Source: Sphingomonas endolithica (GTDB lineage Bacteria > Pseudomonadota > Alphaproteobacteria > Sphingomonadales > Sphingomonadaceae). From it: a DNA stretch of 64,000 nt. The position numbers and the translations under genes are program-made. The stretch lies in NCBI RefSeq assembly GCF_025231525.1, contig NZ_CP103057.1:2187001-2251000 (forward strand), written 5' to 3'. Below the pieces are notes generated by a model, which ran no database searches, was not told where the DNA came from, and worked only from the letters and a program-made list of their open reading frames with translations. Positions 16,358-25,159 of this stretch are shown here, in pieces; within the stretch, counting starts at the first letter, position 1; every line of letters begins with the position of its first letter.

Positions 16358-17806
16358 TCAGTCGAGCGACTTGATGATTTCCTCGACCATCTTCTTCGCA
16401 TCCGCCAGCAGCATCATCGTATTGTCCATGTAGAACACATCGTTGTCGACGCCGGCATAGCCCACGCCGCCCATCGATCGCTTGATGAACAACACCGTCT
16501 TGGCCTTCTCCACGTCGAGCACCGGCATGCCGTAGATCGGCGAGCTCTTGTCGGTCTTTGCCGCCGGGTTGGTCACGTCGTTGGCGCCGATCACGAACGC
16601 GACGTCGGTCTGGGCGAATTCGCCGTTGATGTCCTCCAGCTCGAACACATCGTCATACGGCACGTTGGCCTCGGCGAGCAGCACGTTCATATGCCCCGGC
16701 ATGCGCCCGGCGACCGGGTGGATCGCATATTTCACGCGAACCCCATGTTCCTTGAGCTTGTCGCCCATCTCACGCAGCGCGTGCTGCGCCTGCGCCACCG
16801 CCATGCCATAGCCAGGGACGATGATCACCTGCTCGGCCTGTTGCAGCAGGAACGCGGCATCCTCGGCCGAGCCACGCTTCCACGGCCTTTGTTCCTTCGC
16901 CTCTCCGCCTTCGGCCGCCGCTTCCGCGCCGAAGCCGCCGGCGATCACGCTGATGAAGCTGCGGTTCATCGCCTTGCACATGATGTAGCTGAGGATCGCG
17001 CCCGACGAGCCGACCAGCGCTCCGGTGATGATCATCGCCGTATTGTGCAGCGTAAAGCCCATCGCCGCCGCAGCCCAGCCGGAATAGGAGTTGAGCATCG
17101 ACACGACGACCGGCATGTCCGCCCCGCCGATCGGGATGATCAGCAGGAAGCCGATCGCGAAGCTGAGTGCGGTGATCGTCCAGAAAACCCAGGCGCTCTG
17201 GTCCTGCGTGAAATAACCAACCAGCCCGACGATCCCGGCGAGCACCGCAAGATTGATCACGTGCCGCCCGGGCAGCATGATCGGCTTCCCGCCCATATTG
17301 CCGTTGAGCTTGAGGAACGCGATCACCGAGCCGGAAAAGGTGATCGCGCCGATCGCAATGCCGAGGCCCATTTCGATCCGGGAGATGGTGAGGATTTGGC
17401 CGGCGGCATCAACGATGCTGAATGCTTGCGGGTTGAGGAACGCAGCGGCGGCAACCAGCACGGCGGCAAGGCCGACGAGCGAATGGAACGCGGCGACGAG
17501 CTGCGGCATGTCGGTCATCGCGATGCGTTTCGCGGTGCCGATGCCGATCGCCGCACCGATGGCGATTGCCGCGAGGATCTGGATCGCCGTCTTCACATCG
17601 ATAAGGGTGCCGCCGTCCGCCAAAGGCATGGTCGGCACATGCGTCAGCAGCGTCGTCACCACCGCGATCGTCATGCCGATCATTCCGTAGCGATTGCCGC
17701 GCTGCGAGGTCGCCGGCGACGACAGGCCACGTAGCGCGAGGATGAAGCACACCCCGGCGACCAGATAGGCCAGAGCCGCCCAGGGATTTACCGCAACGTG
17801 TTCCAT
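16358..17806 (-). CDS. pntB: NAD(P) transhydrogenase subunit beta
   Basis: PntB is the NADP(H)-binding and membrane subunit of the proton-translocating transhydrogenase, which makes NADPH from NADH using the proton gradient. It is 482 aa. The N-terminal half has about nine transmembrane helices (VTTLLTHVPTMPLADGG, MGLGIAIGAITFSGSVIAFLKLNG). The C-terminal domain III has VIIVPGYGMAVAQAQHALREM, IHPVAGRMPGHMNVLLAEA and GANDVTNPAAKTDKSSPIYGMP, the NADP-binding signatures. It ends the pnt operon and follows pntA2 by 95 bp. Confidence 0.95.
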   Translation of the reverse strand: MEHVAVNPWAALAYLVAGVCFILALRGLSSPATSQRGNRYGMIGMTIAVVTTLLTHVPTMPLADGGTLIDVKTAIQILAAIAIGAAIGIGTAKRIAMTDMPQLVAAFHSLVGLAAVLVAAAAFLNPQAFSIVDAAGQILTISRIEMGLGIAIGAITFSGSVIAFLKLNGNMGGKPIMLPGRHVINLAVLAGIVGLVGYFTQDQSAWVFWTITALSFAIGFLLIIPIGGADMPVVVSMLNSYSGWAAAAMGFTLHNTAMIITGALVGSSGAILSYIMCKAMNRSFISVIAGGFGAEAAAEGGEAKEQRPWKRGSAEDAAFLLQQAEQVIIVPGYGMAVAQAQHALREMGDKLKEHGVRVKYAIHPVAGRMPGHMNVLLAEANVPYDDVFELEDINGEFAQTDVAFVIGANDVTNPAAKTDKSSPIYGMPVLDVEKAKTVLFIKRSMGGVGYAGVDNDVFYMDNTMMLLADAKKMVEEIIKSLD

Positions 17807-17820
17807 GTCAGCCCCTTAAC

Positions 17821-17900
17821 CGTCACCCCGGCGAAGGCCGGGTCCAACTCTTCACCAGCGCATGCGGCACGATGGATCCCGGCCCGCGCCGGGACGACGA
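17821..17900. repeat. REP-like palindrome between pntA2 and pntB
   Basis: GTCACCCCGGCGAAGGCCGG and CCGGCCCGCGCCGGGACGAC form imperfect inverted arms with an internal spacer. It belongs to the same general type as the palindromes near 25.9 kb and 32.8 kb. It lies inside the operon, in the pntA2-pntB gap. Confidence 0.6.
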
Positions 17901-17901
17901 A

Positions 17902-18207
17902 CTATTTGGCCGCCGCCGCCGGCTTCTTCTTGTACATCGCCAACATTCGCGCGGTCACTGCGAAGCCGCCGAAGATGTTCACGCTCGCCAGCACCACCGC
18001 CAGCAACCCCAGCCATTTCGACATTGCCCCGGTCCCACCGATCCCCGCCGCCGAGGAGGCAATCAGCGCGCCGACGATGATTACCGAGGAGATCGCGTTG
18101 GTCACCGCCATCAACGGCGTGTGCAGCGCCGGCGTGACCGACCAGACGACATAATAGCCGACGAAGCAGGCCATGACGAAGATCGACAGGATCGAGATGA
18201 AGTCCAT
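17902..18207 (-). CDS. pntA2: NAD(P) transhydrogenase subunit alpha, part 2
   Basis: This 101-aa membrane protein is the separate C-terminal part of the alpha subunit in three-subunit transhydrogenases. It has the conserved VWSVTPALHTPLMAVTNAISSVIIVGAL helix pair and ends in a lysine-rich tail. It contributes helices to the proton channel with PntB. It lies between the inserted PH-domain gene (131 bp upstream) and pntB. Confidence 0.93.
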   Translation of the reverse strand: MDFISILSIFVMACFVGYYVVWSVTPALHTPLMAVTNAISSVIIVGALIASSAAGIGGTGAMSKWLGLLAVVLASVNIFGGFAVTARMLAMYKKKPAAAAK

Positions 18208-18338
18208 TCAGGCGCTCCGAGATCGGCAAAGTTGAGGAAGTTTCGCTGAACGCGCGGCAAGATTCGCCTTCACCAACTTTGTCCGCGTACGACCATCAGC
18301 ACGATGACATGACGGCTGGCTGTAGGACAGCCCGATCT

Positions 18339-18698
18339 TCATCGATCCAACTTCTGCGCAAGGAAGCTCTGCAGCGCGCGCACATCGGCATTGCGCCCGA
18401 CCTTGAACTCGATCGCGTCATGCCCCGACAGATAGATGCTCAGTTCCGCATCCAGATCGAACGTCCCCGCCGTCTCGATCGAGAAAGCGGTGATCGAGCG
18501 ATACGGCACCGTCAGATATTCGCGTTTGCTGCCGGTCAGCCCCTGCACATTGATGTACAGCACGCGCCAATTGGTGAAGGCGATATAATCCCGCACCGTC
18601 TTGTAAACGAAATACACCGTCTCGCCGTCGCTCAGCGCCTCGCCATGCTTGTCGATCAGTTCGCGCGGATCCGCGGCAGTGGCGTTGAGCAGGCCCAT
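18339..18698 (-). CDS. PH-domain protein (bPH type)
   Basis: This 119-aa soluble protein looks like a bacterial pleckstrin-homology domain: GETVYFVYKTVRDYIAFTNWRVLYINVQG, then VPYRSITAFSIETAG and a C-terminal ADVRALQSFLAQKL helix. Function in bacteria is not defined. Its ATG shares one base with the HicB stop (TGATG). It is thus part of a toxin-antitoxin-PH block sitting inside the pnt operon. Confidence 0.8.
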   Translation of the reverse strand: MGLLNATAADPRELIDKHGEALSDGETVYFVYKTVRDYIAFTNWRVLYINVQGLTGSKREYLTVPYRSITAFSIETAGTFDLDAELSIYLSGHDAIEFKVGRNADVRALQSFLAQKLDR

Positions 18699-18913
18699 CA
18701 GGCGGCCGCCCGGCGCGGCACGGGGACGGCGCGGCCCATTTCTTGCGCTGCCTCGATCCAGCAGGCGATCGCGTCGTAGATATTGTCGAGCGCTTGCTGT
18801 GGCGTGTCGCCATCAGATCGACACCCCGGCAATTCGGGCGCGATTGCCGTAAAGCCGCCACCGTCGGATTCGGGCAACGGCAGGATATCGACCTCGTAAT
18901 CGAGTGGCTTCAT
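18698..18913 (-). CDS. hicB: HicB-family antitoxin
   Basis: This 71-aa protein has the partly degraded RNase H-like HicB fold: YEVDILPLPESDGGGFTAIAPELPGCRSDGDTPQQALDNIYDAIACWIEAA. The ELPGC..DG.T...A..N...A motif is diagnostic. No separate DNA-binding domain is present, so autoregulation would need another protein. The ATG overlaps the HicA stop (ATGA), and the toxin-first order is usual for hicAB. Confidence 0.88.
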   Translation of the reverse strand: MKPLDYEVDILPLPESDGGGFTAIAPELPGCRSDGDTPQQALDNIYDAIACWIEAAQEMGRAVPVPRRAAA

Positions 18914-19128
18914 GAACGTGCTCCACGCACGGCGTCGATGAACCTGACGAGTTCACGCACATAGATCGGCTTAATTGGCCGGTGCGCAGGTATCGTCAGT
19001 ATCTCGGCCATGTCGACATGCTTCACCTTGTAATTTGAGCCTTTGCGCGGCGGCGTGCAAGCGATGCCGAAGCCATTACAGACCGCGGCGATGTCGTCGA
19101 TCCGCCAGTCGCGCGGATTTGACCGCAT
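18910..19128 (-). CDS. hicA: HicA-like toxin with altered active-site residue
   Basis: HicA toxins are small mRNA interferases with a double-stranded RNA-binding fold and a catalytic His in a GSH motif. This 72-aa protein fits the fold: DWRIDDIAAVCNGFGIACTPPRKGSNYKVKHVDMAEILTIPAHRPIKPIYVRELVRFIDAV. At the catalytic position it has GSN instead of GSH. It may be inactive, or a nearby His (KHV) may substitute. It follows pntA1 by 37 bp and is coupled to HicB. Confidence 0.8.
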   Translation of the reverse strand: MRSNPRDWRIDDIAAVCNGFGIACTPPRKGSNYKVKHVDMAEILTIPAHRPIKPIYVRELVRFIDAVRGARS

Positions 19129-19165
19129 ACGCTACAGCAGCTTTTCGGCGATCGCCATGCCGATG

Positions 19166-20287
19166 TCAGCCCAACAGCCTCTGACTGACGACCACGCCAC
19201 CCTGGGTCAGCCGGATCGCATCGCCGATCTCGTCATCCAGCACCGGCCTACCCGCTTCCTTGTCCCAGAACGCGCCCAGGAAATTGAACAGGTTGCGGCT
19301 GAACAGCGCACTCGCATCCGCCGCCAGCCGACCGGCGACATTGCGATGCCCGACGATCTTCACGCCGCCAACGGTCACCACCTCCCCCGCCACGGCGCCC
19401 TCGACATTGCCACCGGCCTCGACCGCGAGATCGACGATCACCGAACCCGGCCGCATGCTCGCCACCTGCGCGGCGGAGATCAGCCGCGGTGCCGGGCGTC
19501 CGGGGATCAGCGCGGTGGTGATGACGATATCCTGCTTGGCGATATGGCCCGAAACCAAATCTGCCTGCGCCGCCTGATATTCGGGGGACATCTCGCCGGC
19601 ATAGCCGCCGGAGCCTTCGCCTTCGATCCCGACGACATTCTCGACGAACACGGGTTTGGCGCCCAGGGACATGATCTGCTCCCTGGTCGCGGAGCGCACG
19701 TCGGTTGCCGAAACCTGCGCGCCCAGCCGCCGTGCGGTGGCGATCGCCTGCAGCCCGGCGACGCCCACGCCCATCACGAACACGCGCGCAGCGGATACCG
19801 TGCCGGCGGCCGTCATCATCATCGGAAAAGCGCGGCCATATTCCGCCGCCGCATCCAGCACCGCCTTGTAGCCCGCCAGATTCGATTGCGAGGACAGGAT
19901 GTCCATCGATTGCGCGCGCGTGATGCGCGGCATGAATTCCATCGCCAGCGCCTCGATACCCGCCGCGGCATAGCCATCGATACGGGCGCGTTCGACGAAC
20001 GGATTAAGGCTCGCTGCCAGCCACGCGCCTGGCGCGGCCCCGGCAAGCGATGCCGCATCCGGCCCCTGCACGCCAAGGATGATATCCGCGCCCGACAGCG
20101 TCGCCGCGCGATCACCCAGCTTAGCGCCCGCGGCAGCATAATCGGCATCGGCACAGGAAGCGGCGACGCCCGCCCCCGCCTCGACCGCCATCTCGGCGCC
20201 GAGCGCGATGAACTTCTTGACCGTCTCGGGTGTCGCGGCGACGCGGCTTTCCCCGGCGGCCTGTTCCTTGAGGACTGCGATCTTCAC
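19166..20287 (-). CDS. pntA1: NAD(P) transhydrogenase subunit alpha, part 1
   Basis: This is the soluble NAD(H)-binding domain I of the transhydrogenase, 373 aa from a GTG at 20287 (protein start MKIAVLKEQAAGESRVAATPETVKKF). It is related to alanine dehydrogenase. Visible motifs are SQSNLAGYKAVLDAA, a VFVMGVGVAGLQAIATARRLGAQV Rossmann loop and AKQDIVITTALIPGRPAPRLI. No ATG matches the family start, which supports GTG. It starts 11 bp after the oxidase subunit IV gene. Downstream, hicAB and a PH-domain gene separate it from pntA2. Confidence 0.93.
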   Translation of the reverse strand: MKIAVLKEQAAGESRVAATPETVKKFIALGAEMAVEAGAGVAASCADADYAAAGAKLGDRAATLSGADIILGVQGPDAASLAGAAPGAWLAASLNPFVERARIDGYAAAGIEALAMEFMPRITRAQSMDILSSQSNLAGYKAVLDAAAEYGRAFPMMMTAAGTVSAARVFVMGVGVAGLQAIATARRLGAQVSATDVRSATREQIMSLGAKPVFVENVVGIEGEGSGGYAGEMSPEYQAAQADLVSGHIAKQDIVITTALIPGRPAPRLISAAQVASMRPGSVIVDLAVEAGGNVEGAVAGEVVTVGGVKIVGHRNVAGRLAADASALFSRNLFNFLGAFWDKEAGRPVLDDEIGDAIRLTQGGVVVSQRLLG

Positions 20288-20298
20288 CGCCGGCCCGC

Positions 20299-20421
20299 TC
20301 AGGCGATCAGCCAGATCACCAAGGCGACGATGATCGCGGTGGCGACCGATCCCCATTTCAGCATGCCGATGACCTTGCCATAAGTCTGCTCGTGCGCGTT
20401 CAGATCGCCGTTGCCCGCCAT
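20299..20421 (-). CDS. aa3-type cytochrome c oxidase subunit IV
   Basis: This 40-aa protein reads MAGNGDLNAHEQTYGKVIGM and then one C-terminal transmembrane helix (VATAIIVALVIWLIA). The HEQTYGKVIGMLKWG motif is typical of the small bacterial aa3 oxidase subunit IV, found alone near pnt genes in sphingomonads. I chose the internal ATG at 20421 because it matches the family start. It leads the pnt transcript; the main oxidase subunits are elsewhere. Confidence 0.85.
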   Translation of the reverse strand: MAGNGDLNAHEQTYGKVIGMLKWGSVATAIIVALVIWLIA

Positions 20422-20567
20422 GTCCTCATATCCCGTCCATCGTTGTCGCTCTCGCTTAGCCGCCCCCCGCCTGTCCCTCAAGTCCCATCGCTGCGCGGCT
20501 CGCTACGCTTAAGGCCGTCTTTACTCCGCTGGATTACGGTTACCGTGCTACGGAACAGGACCAACGA

Positions 20568-21992
20568 ATGACGCGCAACGGACAGCGCCTTTTGATGCTG
20601 ATCGACGACGAGCCGGCGCAACGCCGCCTCGTCGCGGCGATCGCCGCGCGCCGCGGCTGGCGTGCAGTGTTCGCCGCGGACGGCGAAATGGCGATCGCGA
20701 TGCTCGGCACACAGGACGGCATGCAGCTCGACGCGATCCTGCTCGATCACTGGGCGCCCGACGCCGACGCCGCAGCATTGATCGCCGAAATCCGCAGCCG
20801 CCGCCCGGCGCTGCCGCTCCTCATGCTGACCGCCAACGGCTCGGTCGCGCAGGCGGTGGCCGCAATGCGCTCGGGCGCCACCGATTTCCTGGTCAAGCCG
20901 CTCGCCCCCGAACGGCTGCTCGCCGCGCTCGATGCCGCGGTCACCGGCAAGACCTCGGGCGAATTGCGGCCGCTGTCCGAGAAGATTCCCGCCCTGCTCG
21001 CCTTTGACGAGATCGTCGGCTCCGCTCCCGAATTCCGCGCCGCACTCGCCATCGCCGCCAAGGCGGCGCGCGCGCGCGTCGCCGTGCTGCTGGAGGGCGA
21101 AAGCGGCGTCGGCAAGGAAGTCGTCGCCGAAGCGGTGCACGCCGCCTCCCCGCGCGGCAAGAAGCCGATGGTCACGGTCAATTGCGGTGCGCTGCCGCCC
21201 AATCTGGTCGAATCCGAGCTGTTCGGGCATGAAAAGGGCGCGTTCACCGGCGCGTTCGAACGCAAGATCGGCCGCTTCCAGGAGGCCGATGGCGGCACGA
21301 TCTTCCTCGACGAAGTCGGCGAGATGCCGCTCGAGACACAGGTCAAACTGCTCCGCGTGCTGCAGAACGGCGATATCCAGCCGATCGGTGCGCGGCATGC
21401 CAAGGAAGTCGACGTCCGCGTCATCGCCGCGACCAACAAGCGGCTGATCGAGGAGGTCGAGGCGGGCCGCTTTCGCGAGGACCTGTATTACCGCCTCAAC
21501 GTCGTGCAAGTCACCATCCCGCCGTTGCGGGACCGCACCGGCGACATCCCCGCGCTCGCCCGCCACCTGCTCGCCCGCATCGCGCAGCAGCCGGGCCTGC
21601 GGCCGCTCGGCATCACCGACGATGCGCTGGCGCTGCTCGGCGGCTATGACTGGCCGGGCAATGTCCGCCAGTTGCAGAACGCGCTCTTCCGCGCCGCCGT
21701 TTTGTGCGACGGTGCCGCGCTTACCCGCGCCGATTTCCCGCAGATCGCGGCACTCAGCGAACAGCGCCACACGACGCCCGGCCCGGTGCCGATGGCGACC
21801 AGCGGCGGCGTCACCTTGTTCCATGCCGATGGCAATCTGCGCGCGCTGGAGGAGATCGAGGCCGATGTCATCCGCCTGGCGATCGGCCATTATCGCGGGC
21901 GCATGACGGAGGTCGCGCGCCGCCTCGGCATCGGTCGCTCCACGCTGTACCGCAAATTGGGCGAGCTCGGCATCGACAACGCGGCGGCCTGA
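20568..21992 (+). CDS. sigma-54-dependent response regulator
   Basis: This is a 474-aa NtrC-type activator. The receiver spans residues 1-125 with acidic D13/D14, phospho-acceptor D60 and K110. The AAA+ domain has Walker A GESGVGKE at 177-184 and the sigma-54 contact loop GAFTGA at 224-229. A Fis-type helix-turn-helix closes the protein (MTEVARRLGIGRSTLYRKL). It needs RpoN, which is encoded at 51.3 kb. No partner kinase is adjacent, so the signal is unknown. It is divergent from the pnt operon. Confidence 0.92.
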   Translation: MTRNGQRLLMLIDDEPAQRRLVAAIAARRGWRAVFAADGEMAIAMLGTQDGMQLDAILLDHWAPDADAAALIAEIRSRRPALPLLMLTANGSVAQAVAAMRSGATDFLVKPLAPERLLAALDAAVTGKTSGELRPLSEKIPALLAFDEIVGSAPEFRAALAIAAKAARARVAVLLEGESGVGKEVVAEAVHAASPRGKKPMVTVNCGALPPNLVESELFGHEKGAFTGAFERKIGRFQEADGGTIFLDEVGEMPLETQVKLLRVLQNGDIQPIGARHAKEVDVRVIAATNKRLIEEVEAGRFREDLYYRLNVVQVTIPPLRDRTGDIPALARHLLARIAQQPGLRPLGITDDALALLGGYDWPGNVRQLQNALFRAAVLCDGAALTRADFPQIAALSEQRHTTPGPVPMATSGGVTLFHADGNLRALEEIEADVIRLAIGHYRGRMTEVARRLGIGRSTLYRKLGELGIDNAAA

Positions 21993-22063
21993 TCGACCTG
22001 CGAGACCATTCCGCAAGTACCTAAATACTTGCCCAAAGGCGCCCCATGCGCCAACCCCGGCAG

Positions 22064-22966
22064 ATGACCGAACCTACCCCACATTGCGGCCTGATCGCCA
22101 TCCTCGGCGCGCCCAATGCCGGCAAGTCCACGCTCGTCAACGCACTCGTCGGCCAGAAGGTCGCGATCGTCAGCCCCAAGGCGCAGACCACGCGCGTGCG
22201 GCTGATGGGCGTGGCGATCGAAGGCGACACGCAGCTGCTGCTGGTCGACACGCCCGGCATCTTCGAACCCAAGCGCCGGCTCGACCGCGCGATGGTGTCC
22301 GCCGCCTGGGGTGGCGCGGAGGGTGCCGACATCCTGGCGCTGGTGGTCGATGCCAAGGGCGGGCTCGGCTCGAAGGTGACCGGGATCGCCGAGAGCATCG
22401 CCGGCCGCTCCGAGCCCAAATACCTCATCCTCAACAAGGTCGATCTCGCCGACAAGGCGAAGCTGCTGCTCCATGCCGAGAAGCTGAACCAGCTCGTCCC
22501 CTTTGCCGAGACCTTCTTCGTCAGCGCGACCACCGGCGACGGCCTGGCCGATCTCAAGGCGCATCTCGCCAAGGCGATGCCGGCCGGGCCTTGGCATTAC
22601 CCCGAAGACCAGGTGTCGGACGCGACCGAGCGCAGCCTGGCCAGCGAAGTCACGCGCGAGCAGCTATACCTGCAGCTCCATGCCGAGCTGCCGCAATCGA
22701 GCGCGGTCGAGACCGAGCAATATAACGAGCGCGAGGATGGATCGGTGGAGATCCACCAGCAGATCCTGGTCGAACGCCCGACGCAGCGCGCGATCGTGCT
22801 CGGCAAGGGCGGCACGCGGATCAAGGAAATCGGCGCGCGGGCGCGCAAGGAATTGAGCAGCATCATGGGCCGCCCCGTGCACCTCTATTTGCACGTTAAG
22901 GTGAAGCCCGGCTGGGACGAGGAACGCGACGTCTACCGCGACATGGGCCTCGACTGGGTAGACTGA
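22064..22966 (+). CDS. era: GTPase Era
   Basis: Era is an essential GTPase that binds the 3' end of 16S rRNA and acts in 30S maturation. It has the G1 loop GAPNAGKS near residue 15, switch TTR, DTPG, NKVD and a C-terminal KH domain (VLGKGGTRIKEIGARARKEL). I prefer the ATG at 22064, which matches the family N-terminus (MTEPTPHCGLIAILG); an upstream ATG at 22046 adds six residues, and neither has a strong ribosome site. It is about 300 aa, normal for Era. No rnc gene is upstream here; a sigma-54 activator is. Confidence 0.93.
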   Translation: MTEPTPHCGLIAILGAPNAGKSTLVNALVGQKVAIVSPKAQTTRVRLMGVAIEGDTQLLLVDTPGIFEPKRRLDRAMVSAAWGGAEGADILALVVDAKGGLGSKVTGIAESIAGRSEPKYLILNKVDLADKAKLLLHAEKLNQLVPFAETFFVSATTGDGLADLKAHLAKAMPAGPWHYPEDQVSDATERSLASEVTREQLYLQLHAELPQSSAVETEQYNEREDGSVEIHQQILVERPTQRAIVLGKGGTRIKEIGARARKELSSIMGRPVHLYLHVKVKPGWDEERDVYRDMGLDWVD

Positions 22967-22993
22967 CTAAAATCCTCCCCGTGCCAAGGAGGA

Positions 22994-23692
22994 TCAAGCC
23001 AGCATTTCCTCTACCCATTGCGGCACCAACACGCCCGCCGCACCCTGGCGCGTCTCGTCGAAGAAGATGCTCCCGGCGGTGGGATCGAGGTTCAACTCCA
23101 GCGTCCGTGCCCCGTAGTAGCGCGCGGTGCGGACGAATCCGGCGGCGGGGTACACCGCGCCCGACGTACCGATCGAGACGAACAGATCGCAATTGGCTAC
23201 CGCCGCCTCGATCCGCTCCATGTCATGCGGCATTTCACCGAAGAACACGATGTCGGGCCGCAATGCCGCCGCGCTACACACATCGCACACCGCGCCCGGC
23301 GGTAGCATCCCGGCCAAAGCGCGCCGATCGCCGCACGCCGCACACAGCGACGATTTCAGCTCGCCATGCATGTGCAGCATTCGCCTGGCGCCCGCTCGCT
23401 CATGCAGGTCATCGACATTCTGCGTTATGATGAGCAGTTCGCCCGGCCAGTCCCGGTCAAGTCGCGCCAAGGCGACATGGGCCGCATTGGGGGCGACACT
23501 CTCCAAAGCCGCGCGGCGCTCGTCGTAGAAACGATGCACCAGCACGGGATCATCCGCCAACGCCTCGGGGGTGCAGACATCCTCAAGGCGATGCCCCTCC
23601 CACAAGCCGCCCGGGCCACGGAACGTCGGGACACCGCTCTCGGCGGAGATACCCGCGCCGGTGAGAACGACAATGTTCGAAACGCCGCGCAT
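22994..23692 (-). CDS. cobB: Sir2-family NAD-dependent deacylase
   Basis: This 232-aa sirtuin has NIVVLTGAGISAESGVPTFRG (NAD loop), ITQNVDDLHERAG, the catalytic His in MHGEL, and zinc cysteines CAAC and CDVC. It carries Y and R in the FYDERR helix, a class III (desuccinylase-like) signature, and FFGEMP. I used the ATG at 23692; a longer frame adds an unlikely extension. It likely removes acyl groups from metabolic enzymes. Confidence 0.92.
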   Translation of the reverse strand: MRGVSNIVVLTGAGISAESGVPTFRGPGGLWEGHRLEDVCTPEALADDPVLVHRFYDERRAALESVAPNAAHVALARLDRDWPGELLIITQNVDDLHERAGARRMLHMHGELKSSLCAACGDRRALAGMLPPGAVCDVCSAAALRPDIVFFGEMPHDMERIEAAVANCDLFVSIGTSGAVYPAAGFVRTARYYGARTLELNLDPTAGSIFFDETRQGAAGVLVPQWVEEMLA

Positions 23693-23753
23693 GATGATGT
23701 CGTGACCGGAGCGACGATGCGGCGACAAGGGAACCGCATCGTCGCAGAGAGGC

Positions 23754-23939
23754 CTAGTCGACGGCGTTCTTGATGCCCTTGCCCGCCAGCAGGGCGAGTA
23801 CCAGGAAGATCACGAAGATGGCGATAGCGACGAAGAACAGGATCTTGGCGATCCCGACGAACGCCCCGCCGACCCCGCCGAAGCCGAGCACCGACATGAC
23901 CAGCCCGATGACGAGAAAGATAATGGCCCAACGCAGCAT
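23754..23939 (-). CDS. DUF1328 small membrane protein
   Basis: This 61-aa protein has two hydrophobic helices separated by a glycine hinge ([22 protein letters not shown]), the DUF1328/YtjA pattern, and ends in KGIKNAVD. It is a small inner-membrane protein of unknown role, often stress-linked. It lies upstream of and in the same direction as the sirtuin gene, next to dps. Confidence 0.88.
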   Translation of the reverse strand: MLRWAIIFLVIGLVMSVLGFGGVGGAFVGIAKILFFVAIAIFVIFLVLALLAGKGIKNAVD

Positions 23940-24011
23940 GTGACGTCCTCCGTGATTAGCTATGTCGAAACGAAGCAGCGGACAGGCCGGTTCCCGCCCG
24001 CCAAGCCGCGA

Positions 24012-24509
24012 TCAGACGTTGCGGCTGGCCTCGAACAGGAACCAGGCGCGTTCTTCGGCGAGATCGGTCCAGTCGTCGAGAATGCCGCTGGTGGCATTGT
24101 CCTTCGCCTCGTCGACGATGTCCTTGGCTTCGCGCAGCGACTCGACCAGCCGAAGATTGTCTTCGCGCAACTCGATCAGCATCTGCGCTGCCGGCACGAA
24201 GGTCTCGTCATTGTCCTTGATCGTCTGGTGGCGCGCAATGTCGCCGATCGAGCGCAAGGTCGTATTGCCGGTCTTGCGCACACGCTCGGCGATGGCATCG
24301 GTCGTGTCCAGGATCTGCGTCGCCTGATCGTCGAGCATCAGGTGATAGTCGCGGAAATGCGGCCCCGACACGTGCCAGTGGAAGTTCTTGGTCTTGAGGT
24401 AGAGTGCGAAGCTGTCGGCCAGAATGCCGTTCAGCGCCTCGGCCACGGACTTTGCGGCATTGCTCTTGATGTCGGTTGGGGTCTTCAACGGTTCAGCGGT
24501 GTCGGCCAT
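24012..24509 (-). CDS. dps: Dps-family ferritin-like protein
   Basis: Dps forms 12-mers that oxidise and store iron and protect DNA. The 165-aa protein has the interface ferroxidase residues in KTKNFHWHVSGPHFRDYHLMLDDQ and a four-helix bundle throughout. The start at 24509 (MADTAEPLKTPTDI) is preferred over an upstream ATG that adds five residues. No long basic N-terminal tail is present, so direct DNA binding is uncertain. It is transcribed alone. Confidence 0.92.
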   Translation of the reverse strand: MADTAEPLKTPTDIKSNAAKSVAEALNGILADSFALYLKTKNFHWHVSGPHFRDYHLMLDDQATQILDTTDAIAERVRKTGNTTLRSIGDIARHQTIKDNDETFVPAAQMLIELREDNLRLVESLREAKDIVDEAKDNATSGILDDWTDLAEERAWFLFEASRNV

Positions 24510-24588
24510 GATGCGTTCCTTCACGGTACCTTGTTCGTTGCGATAACGGTCCGATACGCCAGAAGCTCCCTGCAGATCGAGGCAAATT

Positions 24589-25155
24589 CTAGATCAGTCT
24601 GATCGCCCCGAGCGCCAGATACACGCCGACCAGCAGGAACAGCACGCCAACCGCGATCCGCACGGCCGTGATCGGCAATTGCCCGCGCGCCTCTTCCCCG
24701 GCGAGGATCGCGGGTATGTTGACGGCAAGCGTACCGATAGTCGCGCCAGCCGCAGCCAGCCAGGGCGACGGGCTGCGCGCGGTGATCGCCGCAGTGATGA
24801 ACTGGCTCCGGTCGCCGAGCGCCAGGATGAACACGCCGAGCAGGCTGGTGAGGAAGGCACCGGTCTTCCATCCCGCCAAACGATCCGGCGGCTTGATCGG
24901 CGAGAAGGCCCCGACGCCGGCGAAGATCAGCGCCACCGCCAGGAATAAATCGCGCGCGTTCGGCGACATCTCATGCGCAACCAGCACCCCTGCCAGCGCA
25001 GCGAGCGTGTTGCCCAAGGCGAGCGCGAGTGCCGTGCCCAGTATCGCCGCCACCGGTCGCGCGAATCGCGTGCCGAGCATTCCGGCAAGCCACGGCGTCT
25101 TGTCGCTTGCCTGTGCCAGCGCCGCCGCGACCAGCGCCGCCATCAACGCATCCAT
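24589..25155 (-). CDS. TMEM165/GDT1-family membrane protein, divergent
   Basis: This 188-aa protein has about six transmembrane helices and two internal repeats. GDT1 proteins exchange cations (Mn/Ca) through paired E-x-G-D-[KR]-[ST] motifs. Here the second repeat keeps [11 protein letters not shown] but the first is [11 protein letters not shown], lacking the Glu and Gly, so transport may be altered. The start at 25155 matches the hydrophobic N-terminus. It is four bases from the preceding small gene, so they share a transcript. Confidence 0.78.
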   Translation of the reverse strand: MDALMAALVAAALAQASDKTPWLAGMLGTRFARPVAAILGTALALALGNTLAALAGVLVAHEMSPNARDLFLAVALIFAGVGAFSPIKPPDRLAGWKTGAFLTSLLGVFILALGDRSQFITAAITARSPSPWLAAAGATIGTLAVNIPAILAGEEARGQLPITAVRIAVGVLFLLVGVYLALGAIRLI

Positions 25156-25159
25156 ATTG

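Noticed and set aside
15809..17734. 641-codon plus-strand frame opposite pntB
   Set aside because: It is the complement of the well-conserved pntB gene; histidine and arginine-rich with no domain.
20478..22016. 512-codon minus-strand frame opposite the sigma-54 activator
   Set aside because: It is antisense to a full-length, motif-complete response regulator and reads as arginine/aspartate-rich shadow sequence typical of GC-rich genomes.
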